From contig CAAFTZ010000175.1 of the NCBI GenBank assembly GCA_900766055.1, positions 1 to 12,150 on the forward strand: a DNA stretch of 12,150 nt, given 5' to 3'. The notes below the pieces were generated by a model. That model was given only the letters and a program-made list of their open reading frames with translations, searched no databases and had not been told where the DNA came from. This stretch comes from an uncultured Parasutterella sp. (GTDB taxonomy: Bacteria; Pseudomonadota; Gammaproteobacteria; Burkholderiales; Burkholderiaceae_F). This document shows positions 6,649 to 12,150 of the stretch, piece by piece. The position numbers and the translations under genes were made by a program. Each line of letters begins with the position of its first letter. Within the stretch, counting starts at the first letter, position 1.

Positions 6649-7917
6649 TTAATGCTGGACTTTCTCAAGGATCGGTTCGGAAACGCCCTTCATGCCGACA
6701 AGAGTCAGAGCGGTCAGGAAGGCGACCTGAGGACCTTGGAAAGCGTCTTTGGCATTCCAGCGTTCGGACAGAGCATGGTTGTTTTCTTCCGTGCCGCCGG
6801 CGCCGAGCGTCGTAGCCGGCAGGCCGTAGAAAAGAGGCACGTTCTGGTCTGTTGCGGCCAGTGTGTATTTATCCAGAGAAATGCCTAAGGACAAGAGAGA
6901 ACCGTAAGCAGCCTGGATGACGGAGGCGTCATCGGCGTTCATGCCGGCAGGACGGTCACCGATCTGTTCGATCTTCAGGGAGACCATGCCGTCGCCTTCA
7001 AGACCCCAGCGCATATTTTCTTCGTTGCAGGCGGCTTCAATGGTTTCAAGAACGGTTTTAACAAAAGCTTCCAGGGCAGGCTGATTGAAACTGCGGATGT
7101 CGAGTTCGGCTTCAGCACGTGCGGCTATGGCATTGACGCTGGTACCGCCCTTGATCACACCGAAGTTGAATGTGCACTTCGGATCGGTCGGAACCTTGAG
7201 TTCGTCAACACGAACGATAGCGCGGGACAGGCCGTGAATCGCAGAGCCGACAATACCGAACTTGTGGAGGCTGTGTCCGCCGGGGCCTTCGAAAATAATG
7301 CGGAAGCGTTTGCAGCCGACGGCACCGCGCAGAATGCGGTGAACGTTGGCGGAGTCGATAGCGATCATGCCGTCATAGTCATTCTTTTCTTTGAAGAGCG
7401 CTTTGCAGCCGCGTAAGTCGCCGTTGCCTTCTTCGCCCAATGTGCCGACAAAGACGATGTCGCCGACGGTTTCGATGTTGTTTTCGTTGAGGCAGCGGAT
7501 AACCTGCAGCATGGAGGCTAAGCCGGCAGCATCATCCGAGATTCCGGGTGCGCTGTAGATATCGCCGTCTCTGTGAACTTTGCAGTCGGTTCCGGCCGGG
7601 AAAACAGTGTCTATGTGAGCGCCGACGACGAGTGTGGGACCGTTGCCGGTGCCTTTTCTGCGGCCGATGACGTTTCCGATGGCGTCCTGTTTGACATCAG
7701 TCAAACCGTACTGTTTGAACATGCCGAGAAGGACCTTGGCTCTTTCTTCCTCATGGAAGGGAGGGGCAGGAGTTTCTGTCAGAATGATTTGGTCGGCAAT
7801 GCGTTTTTCCTGCTGCTTAACGGCCAGTTCGAGGGCTGCCTCGACCTGAGCGTTGGAGCGCAAGGCTTTGATGATGTCTTGAGTTTTTTCTGTACAGACG
7901 GGACGCGGATCGGTCAT
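6649..7917 (-). CDS. M20-family metallopeptidase/deacylase
   Basis: A cytoplasmic two-zinc hydrolase of 422 residues from the M20 family (carboxypeptidase G2, peptidase T, ArgE and relatives), cleaving a small peptide or N-acyl/N-carbamoyl amino acid. Metal and catalytic residues are visible: H101-x-D103 in GAHIDTVFP, the SDDAAG motif (D128/D129), the E162-E163 pair in GTLGEEGNG, D188 in AIDSAN, and the late H381 in ENNHALSERW. The dimerisation-domain motif GPGGHS lies at 211-216, and GTSVNAIAARAEAELDIR at 258-275 is typical. I chose ATG at 7915-7917 because AAAGGAAAG lies just upstream. The frame extends 19 codons further to 7974 without a ribosome site. There is no signal peptide. It is flanked by terminators on both sides, so it is its own transcription unit. 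The substrate is unknown. Confidence 0.9.
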   Translation of the reverse strand: MTDPRPVCTEKTQDIIKALRSNAQVEAALELAVKQQEKRIADQIILTETPAPPFHEEERAKVLLGMFKQYGLTDVKQDAIGNVIGRRKGTGNGPTLVVGAHIDTVFPAGTDCKVHRDGDIYSAPGISDDAAGLASMLQVIRCLNENNIETVGDIVFVGTLGEEGNGDLRGCKALFKEKNDYDGMIAIDSANVHRILRGAVGCKRFRIIFEGPGGHSLHKFGIVGSAIHGLSRAIVRVDELKVPTDPKCTFNFGVIKGGTSVNAIAARAEAELDIRSFNQPALEAFVKTVLETIEAACNEENMRWGLEGDGMVSLKIEQIGDRPAGMNADDASVIQAAYGSLLSLGISLDKYTLAATDQNVPLFYGLPATTLGAGGTEENNHALSERWNAKDAFQGPQVAFLTALTLVGMKGVSEPILEKVQH

Positions 7918-8099
7918 ATCTTTCCTTTGAGGTTGTTCGATAAAAAGCAGGGCGCCTTGGTTCGCCCATAACACTCAATTGTTTCAGAAAGTTGCAGTTG
8001 TGGGAAGGTGGGAAAACAACAATGGTTTTAACGGGGAAAAATCCTCTTTAACTTGAGAACTACTCAATTAACAGCGCAGGACAGAACTACAAACAAAAA
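7918..8099 (-). promoter_or_regulatory. M20 gene upstream region with operator-like dyad
   Basis: This gap carries TTGAG (8053-8057), five bases, then CTCAA (8063-8067), a perfect short dyad. The octamer ACTCAATT occurs twice, at 7973-7980 and 8062-8069. Such dyads are typical of regulator-binding sites, but the regulator cannot be named. No convincing -35/-10 pair is seen. Confidence 0.3.
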
Positions 8100-8126
8100 G
8101 AGCGGAGTCCTGTCGGAGCTCCGCTC
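8100..8126 (-). terminator. Intrinsic terminator of the transporter-asparaginase-amidohydrolase unit
   Basis: GAGCGGAG (8100-8107) pairs with CTCCGCTC (8119-8126) around an 11-nt loop. On the minus strand it is followed by CTTTTTGTTTGT. It lies about 20 bases past the amidohydrolase stop, which separates this unit from the M20 gene. Confidence 0.85.
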
Positions 8127-8146
8127 GGTCTTGCAAGCTAAAAGTA

Positions 8147-9553
8147 TTAGAGGGCAGTGATACGTTCGATCTGCTTGCCGGGATCGACCACAATTGCCTT
8201 CATGCCGCGTTTTTCAATGGCGTCCTTGCCATGCTCGGTGCAAATGACGGTTGCGCCCTTAGAAACTAACTCTCCGTTGAAGAGAACCTTGCGGCCTTCG
8301 ATGAAGGAAGCCACAGGCATCTGGGTGGCAAAGTCGTACACGGTGATATCTGCGTCTGCGCCGACAGAGAGATGGCCCTTGTTTGCCAGACGAAGCATAC
8401 GAGCCGGGTTCAGAGAAGTCTTCTGTGCAAATTCGCTGAGACTCAGAATATCGAGTTTTACGAGAGACAGGCCCTGAGAAAGGATGACGTTGCGGGGGAT
8501 ACATCCGCCGTCCGTGGAAATTGCGTCAACGACGAAGGAGCCGTCATCGCGTTTAGCCTGAGCCAGGGCGATGCGAGGCAGCGGAGGATTGATGTTGAAG
8601 CTTCCGCCGACATTCGTGTCAGCGGTTTCCCAGCGGCGAAGAGCTTCTTCGCCGGTCATGAGGTCGGAATAACCGCCTGCATCGTAAACCACAAAGGCTT
8701 TGCCGGCTAAGAGTGCGGCTCTGACGCCGTCTTTGTCTTCGGTGAAGCCGAAGGCTCTCAGGCAGTTGCCCGTTACCTTGGACTGGATCTTGCCATCCTT
8801 GTCGCAGGTCAGACGTGTGCCGTTCTTCGGAGAGACATAGCTTTCGCAGAAGATGTTGGGATTGGCTTTAAGCAGATCAATCGCAATGGCCGTTTCTTCC
8901 ATGGCGTCTTTGATGGCGCCGCGGCAGTAGGCATTGATATGAGCCAAATGCATCGGATAGCCGTCTGCCATCTTTACGGCTTCAATCATGCCGTTGATGT
9001 TGGAGCCGTTCTTAGTTGTACCGGCGTGCCAGGCCACATAGGCTCTGCGTTCCAAAGCGGTGCGGATGAGCAGAGAAGAGACTTCGGGCTCAAGCGGATA
9101 GTGGCCGCCGAGGAGTTTGACGCCGAGCGCACCTTCTTCCAGGGATTTATCGATCAAGTCGATCATTTCCTGCTGTGAAGGATTGGCATCTTTGAAGGTG
9201 AAGGGAGGAGAGGCAAACTGGAGAATGGCCATGTTAATGCCGACGCCGTATTTAGGGACGTTGTCAAGAATGTTCTCCAGAGGTCCGGCCATATCCAGGC
9301 AGGTCGTGACACCGTTCATTGCCAGCATTCTCGGGCCGAAGGGAGAGCCCCACATTTCGCCGAGGTGAACATGGCTGTCAATAATGCCGGGTTGAAGGGT
9401 TTTACCGGTGAAGTCGATGACTTCTTTAGCTTCTTCCGAGATGTCGCGCTGAACTTTGGCAATTTTGCCGTCCTGGATGGCGACATCGGCAACGCCGTTG
9501 ACGGAATTCAGCGGATCGACGACCCAAGCATTCTTGAGAAGTAAGTCGTACAT
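8147..9553 (-). CDS. Metal-dependent amidohydrolase (dihydroorotase/hydantoinase-like)
   Basis: A 468-residue cytoplasmic amidohydrolase-superfamily enzyme with an N-terminal beta-sandwich strand set and a TIM barrel. Metal-binding elements are visible: H61-V-H63 in DSHVHLGE, a lysine in GVKLLGGH (K146, candidate carbamylated bridging residue), H176 in AWHAGT, H202/H205 in MHLAHINAYC, and D348 in STDGG. The C-terminal GHLSVGADADITVYDF motif is the strand-closing segment common to dihydroorotases, hydantoinases, D-aminoacylases and adenine deaminases. It hydrolyses a C-N bond in an amide or cyclic amide; the exact substrate is not evident. It is not the biosynthetic PyrC, judging by length and context. 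AAGGAG sits 6 bases before the ATG. It is the last gene of the unit, 33 bases after the asparaginase stop. Confidence 0.88.
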   Translation of the reverse strand: MYDLLLKNAWVVDPLNSVNGVADVAIQDGKIAKVQRDISEEAKEVIDFTGKTLQPGIIDSHVHLGEMWGSPFGPRMLAMNGVTTCLDMAGPLENILDNVPKYGVGINMAILQFASPPFTFKDANPSQQEMIDLIDKSLEEGALGVKLLGGHYPLEPEVSSLLIRTALERRAYVAWHAGTTKNGSNINGMIEAVKMADGYPMHLAHINAYCRGAIKDAMEETAIAIDLLKANPNIFCESYVSPKNGTRLTCDKDGKIQSKVTGNCLRAFGFTEDKDGVRAALLAGKAFVVYDAGGYSDLMTGEEALRRWETADTNVGGSFNINPPLPRIALAQAKRDDGSFVVDAISTDGGCIPRNVILSQGLSLVKLDILSLSEFAQKTSLNPARMLRLANKGHLSVGADADITVYDFATQMPVASFIEGRKVLFNGELVSKGATVICTEHGKDAIEKRGMKAIVVDPGKQIERITAL

Positions 9554-9571
9554 TTTTTCTCCTTAGGATTA

Positions 9572-9591
9572 ATTGATCGAAGAAGATCAAT
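9572..9591 (-). repeat. Small inverted repeat at the asparaginase/amidohydrolase junction
   Basis: ATTGATC (9572-9578) and GATCAAT (9585-9591) are exact inverted repeats with a GAAGAA spacer. The dyad overlaps the asparaginase stop codon (9587-9589) and ends before the ribosome site of the next gene. It has no T-run, so it is not a terminator; an effect on translational coupling is possible. Confidence 0.4.
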
Positions 9592-10582
9592 ATGTTTTGA
9601 AGATCTCTTTAATTTTTTCCTGATCAAGCCCGAACTTCTTAAGGCTTAACTGAAGCAGGATTCTTGCTTTTTGAGGATTTAGGGTTCCTGAGGGAATCAT
9701 ACCGTTGACTTGCCACCGCGTCATCCCCTCCGTCACAGGGCCGCTTCCGGTTCTGCTGGAACGAACGCAGATGACGTCCCGAGCCTTTTGAAGCACGGGT
9801 TCGAACGCCAAAGGAACCGAACCGTTTCCTGTGCAGCTTAAAACAATGCCGTGGTAGCCCTTGTCAACGGCAGCTTCGAGTAAGTCCGTGTTTTGATCGG
9901 CACAGCAAAGGAGTGCGCAGACTTTCGGATACTCGTCGGCTGTGTCTGTTTCCTCGACTTCAAAGCAAGACTGTTTCGTGTGCGGCTTGACCGACTCAGT
10001 TAGAAAATCAATCTGATCTCCGATGATGTATCCGAGCGGGCCGCTGTTCGGAGACTTGAAGGTTTCTACTGCAACAGTGTTGGTTTTGACGACATCACGT
10101 GCCCCGTGGATGGCGCCGTTGAGCGCAACGAGGACGCCTTTGCCGACCGCTTTGGGAGAGCCGGCCAAACGCACGGCGTTTAGAAGATTTAAGGGTCCGT
10201 CAGCCGAGAGGGCCGAGGCCGGTTTCATGGAGCCTGTGAAGACGACAGGTTTATTTGTCTTCAAAGTCAGATTCGCAAAGAATGCGGTCTCTTCCATGGT
10301 GTCGGTTCCGTGCGTCACGACAAAACCGTCGTAGTCCCCGTTAGACAGCTTATTGATGAGGCGCACGAGTTCGAGCCAATTAGAGAGGTTTATGTTGCTC
10401 GAACCGATATTGAAGACTGAGAAAGTGGCAATTTCAGCGATGTCATTGAGCTCCGGCAGAGTCGTCACAATCGTATGAATATCAGCATCTTTGATACTGT
10501 AACCCGTCATTTGCGTGGCATTTGCACCGCTGCTGACGATGGTGCCTCCGGTGCCGATGACTGCGATTTTAGGTTTCGTCAT
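9587..10582 (-). CDS. L-asparaginase, cytoplasmic
   Basis: Hydrolyses L-asparagine to aspartate and ammonia. The product is 331 residues, normal for the two-domain asparaginase/glutaminase family. The first catalytic triad motif GTGGTI places the nucleophile at T14, with Y28 behind it. The second motif THGTDTMEETA gives T93 and D94, and ARDVVKTNT gives K166. These correspond to T12, Y25, T89, D90 and K162 of E. coli AnsB. The substrate-binding loop reads GSSNI (60-64) where AnsB has GSQDM, so Ser replaces the Gln and Asn the Asp. There is no signal peptide, unlike periplasmic type II enzymes. The ATG at 10580-10582 has GAGG at good spacing. It lies between a DcuC-like transporter and an amidohydrolase in one unit. 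Glutaminase activity cannot be excluded. Confidence 0.94.
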   Translation of the reverse strand: MTKPKIAVIGTGGTIVSSGANATQMTGYSIKDADIHTIVTTLPELNDIAEIATFSVFNIGSSNINLSNWLELVRLINKLSNGDYDGFVVTHGTDTMEETAFFANLTLKTNKPVVFTGSMKPASALSADGPLNLLNAVRLAGSPKAVGKGVLVALNGAIHGARDVVKTNTVAVETFKSPNSGPLGYIIGDQIDFLTESVKPHTKQSCFEVEETDTADEYPKVCALLCCADQNTDLLEAAVDKGYHGIVLSCTGNGSVPLAFEPVLQKARDVICVRSSRTGSGPVTEGMTRWQVNGMIPSGTLNPQKARILLQLSLKKFGLDQEKIKEIFKTY

Positions 10583-10617
10583 GACTGCCTCGCTGGTTTG
10601 AGGAATAGTTGTGAAGC

Positions 10618-10637
10618 GGGAAGAGATCTCTCTTCCC
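10618..10637 (-). other. Intercistronic hairpin between transporter and asparaginase
   Basis: GGGAAGAG (10618-10625) pairs exactly with CTCTTCCC (10630-10637) around loop ATCT. It sits in the 72-base gap between the transporter stop and the asparaginase start and has no T-run on either strand. A role as an RNA-stabilising or processing element that sets unequal expression of the genes is likely but inferred. Confidence 0.55.
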
Positions 10638-10654
10638 TCGTTGAGAAAAACTGC

Positions 10655-11923
10655 TTATCTCATAAAGATGGCAAGAAGGATAACCGCAACAACCATCGGA
10701 AAGAAGGTTCTCTTTGCAACATCGAAGGGGTTGGCTTTAGCCAAGCCGGCAACAAGAATGGTAATACCGGCAATCGGAGAAGCGGTACGGCCGGCGGCAC
10801 CCGCTAAGAAAGCTAAAGAGCCGAGGCTGTGAACCTGCATACCGAATTCCTGGGCATGCGGTGTGACGGCACTGTTAAAGGCCATCGCACCTGCGTCGCC
10901 GCTGCCCATCAAAACGGAGAGGACGAACGGTCCAATGGAGCCGCCCCACTGAGCAATTTCTTTGGACTGGACCATCAAAGCGATGAGGCCTTTAATTAAG
11001 CCGGAAGCAGTTAAACCTGCAGCCAACACACCGGCGGCAATGATGATACCCATGATGCTGCCGTAGGAGTCACCCATACCTTTGAAGAACTGCTTGGAGA
11101 ATGTTTGCGGGTCGCACATGGCAACGATCAGGCAGACGATCGTACCGATCAGCATGGCTTGTGCAACGCCCATCTTGACGGAAGGAATCCAGAACGTGAA
11201 CACGAGCATGAGGATGATCGGGATAAGCGGAACGAAAGCCTTGATAGGGTTGGGTTTGAAGTTAGACGGTTCTGCGTCGGCCGCAGGATTGGCTTCAGCC
11301 ATTTTTTCGCCTTTGTTGTCGCCCAGCACCCAGCAGACAATGCACAGACCGACCGCACCGACGACACCGATCATCAGGGAGTAGATGCCGTGGTAGCTGA
11401 TCAGATCCATGATGGACATGTGGGCCATATCGGAAACATAAGCGTTGTGAGACAAGCCCGGAGAAAGCAGAGAACCGGTGGTACCCATCAGAACGGCTGC
11501 GGCAGCGGCGGCAGGTTTGAAGCCGGCTCTGAGCAGCAGAGGAATCAAGGTTGTACCGACAACGGCACCCACGCCGGCAGCCGACGGAATGGCGATGTTG
11601 ATCGCAAAGGTGAGCAGCGAGGTGATCGGAATCATCAGGATGCCGACGTTGCGGATCGGACGCGTCAGATAATGCACTAACGAACGGTCGCATTCTGTGT
11701 AGGTGACGCAATAGGCAAAACCGGTGGCCGAGCAGATGGCCATGATCAAAGCGCCGTTGGTCATGGTTTTGGCAAAGGCGTTTAAGCCTGCCATCGGGGC
11801 GAGGGAAATGCAGCAGAGAATGAAACCGCCCCCGAACAGCACCATACGGGTTTCGTACTGCTTGATCAGCATGTAGCACATGACGATCAGGACGAGGATG
11901 GCAATCCAGCCTGTGATTGGCAT
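10655..11923 (-). CDS. DcuC-family C4-dicarboxylate transporter (anaerobic type)
   Basis: A 422-residue polytopic inner-membrane protein resembling DcuC, which in E. coli exports succinate or exchanges it for fumarate, malate or aspartate during anaerobic growth. Visible are about 11-12 hydrophobic segments, the conserved SAAGVGAVVGTTLIPLLL region (114-131), the GTTGSLLSPGLSHNAYVSDMA motif (147-167), a hydrophilic central loop at about 201-228, and a second-half repeat containing GSGDAGAMAFNSAVTPHA and GRTASPIAG. It is somewhat shorter than E. coli DcuC. AAGGAG lies 7 bases before the ATG. It is the first gene of a unit with asparaginase and amidohydrolase, so it may carry aspartate, succinate or another dicarboxylate linked to asparagine use. 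Exact substrates cannot be read from sequence. Confidence 0.9.
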   Translation of the reverse strand: MPITGWIAILVLIVMCYMLIKQYETRMVLFGGGFILCCISLAPMAGLNAFAKTMTNGALIMAICSATGFAYCVTYTECDRSLVHYLTRPIRNVGILMIPITSLLTFAINIAIPSAAGVGAVVGTTLIPLLLRAGFKPAAAAAAVLMGTTGSLLSPGLSHNAYVSDMAHMSIMDLISYHGIYSLMIGVVGAVGLCIVCWVLGDNKGEKMAEANPAADAEPSNFKPNPIKAFVPLIPIILMLVFTFWIPSVKMGVAQAMLIGTIVCLIVAMCDPQTFSKQFFKGMGDSYGSIMGIIIAAGVLAAGLTASGLIKGLIALMVQSKEIAQWGGSIGPFVLSVLMGSGDAGAMAFNSAVTPHAQEFGMQVHSLGSLAFLAGAAGRTASPIAGITILVAGLAKANPFDVAKRTFFPMVVAVILLAIFMR

Positions 11924-12034
11924 AGTTTTCTCCTTTTTGGGATTTTTGGTTGGAAACCTCTTTTGTGGTTTGAGGCTATACCAATATTTTAGGATTCGGC
12001 CTCGGAAACCGAAGAATAAGATCTATGCCGTTTT

Positions 12035-12063
12035 GGAATACTTTGAACGGTTCAAATTGTCAT
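12035..12063 (-). promoter_or_regulatory. Candidate promoter with internal dyad, transporter unit
   Basis: On the minus strand ATGACA (complement of 12058-12063) is followed after 17 bases by TATTCC (complement of 12035-12040). The spacer contains the perfect dyad TTTGAACCGTTCAAA (12042-12056 read on the minus strand), well placed to act as an operator. The predicted leader would be about 105 bases. The -35 is good, the -10 weak. Confidence 0.38.
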
Positions 12064-12068
12064 TTAAC

Positions 12069-12084
12069 GAATTCCGCGGAATTC
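12069..12084. repeat. Perfect 16-bp palindrome
   Basis: GAATTCCGCGGAATTC reads the same on both strands. It shares its last base with the hairpin at 12084-12103. Function is unknown. Confidence 0.6.
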
Positions 12085-12103
12085 CCCGTGCGTAAGCGCG
12101 GGG
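12084..12103. repeat. GC-rich hairpin with GTAA tetraloop
   Basis: CCCCGTGC (12084-12091) pairs with GCGCGGGG (12096-12103), including one T:G pair, around a GNRA-type GTAA loop. It has superficial resemblance to a type I-E CRISPR repeat stem, but only one copy is present. Confidence 0.55.
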
Positions 12104-12114
12104 ATGGATAGCGG

Positions 12115-12145
12115 ACGGCCGAATGTTAATTCGGCCGTTGATTTT
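12115..12145 (+). terminator. Intrinsic terminator-like hairpin, plus strand
   Basis: ACGGCCGAAT (12115-12124) pairs perfectly with ATTCGGCCGT (12129-12138) around loop GTTA, followed by TGATTTTTG. It would act on plus-strand transcription, yet no plus-strand gene is seen to its left within 7 kb, apart from the distant mutL-miaA. Confidence 0.6.
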
Positions 12146-12150
12146 TGATA

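Noticed and set aside
7918..7974. N-terminal extension of the M20 protein
   Set aside because: There is no ribosome site at the upstream ATG, whereas the internal ATG at 7915-7917 has a good one.
11105..11680. Long plus-strand frame (191 codons)
   Set aside because: It is antisense to the transporter gene; the composition is rich in His/Arg/Asp/Gln as expected of a mirror frame, with no domain.
11880..12095. Plus-strand open frame of 71 codons
   Set aside because: It lies antisense to the transporter start, its ribosome site and the candidate promoter, has no ribosome site of its own and shows no recognisable domain.
12075..12111. Type I-E CRISPR-like repeat (TTCCCC stem GGGGATGGA)
   Set aside because: Only one copy occurs in the window, the loop is about four bases longer than in typical 29-base repeats, and it is followed at once by a terminator-like hairpin rather than a spacer and second repeat.

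Overview
The window looks like a chromosomal segment of a gut-associated betaproteobacterium, most likely in or near the Sutterellaceae (Sutterella/Parasutterella type). This is an inference from three things: a mutL-miaA pair of proteobacterial type, moderate GC codon use, and a set of amino-acid and C4-dicarboxylate genes fitting an anaerobe that lives on amino acids. No rRNA, tRNA or other taxonomic marker is present, so the assignment is tentative.

Left edge (1-600): about 287 bases of structured, non-coding DNA resemble the right end of an IS200/IS605-type element, the region that encodes a TnpB guide (omega) RNA. It runs directly into an open frame (288-522) that has no start of its own and looks like the surviving C-terminus of an unrecognised gene. 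A bidirectional terminator (551-586) closes this region.

Housekeeping block (604-4274): a DedA-family membrane protein on the minus strand is divergent from mutL (mismatch repair) and miaA (tRNA isopentenyl transferase). mutL and miaA are tightly packed and were probably co-transcribed on the plus strand. MutL carries the C-terminal endonuclease motifs, as expected for lineages without MutH.

Amino-acid block (4286-11923, all minus strand): in order of transcription there is a three-gene unit, a DcuC-like transporter, a cytoplasmic L-asparaginase and a metal-dependent amidohydrolase, ended by a strong terminator at 8100-8126. Next come an M20 metallopeptidase with its own terminator(s), an AGCS sodium:alanine/glycine symporter with its own terminator, and a small secreted protein of unknown function. 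Together they suggest uptake and hydrolysis of amides or small peptides and exchange of C4-dicarboxylates: asparaginase makes aspartate, which anaerobes can convert through fumarate to succinate. The substrates of the amidohydrolase and the M20 enzyme cannot be fixed from sequence.

Right edge (11924-12150): the upstream region of the transporter unit holds a candidate promoter with a perfect dyad between its -35 and -10 boxes. Beyond it lies a cluster of three consecutive inverted repeats, the last of which looks like an intrinsic terminator. No complete, clearly new system is visible. The most interesting points are the omega-RNA-like element end, the orphan gene fragment, the asparaginase/amidohydrolase/transporter unit and the dyad cluster.
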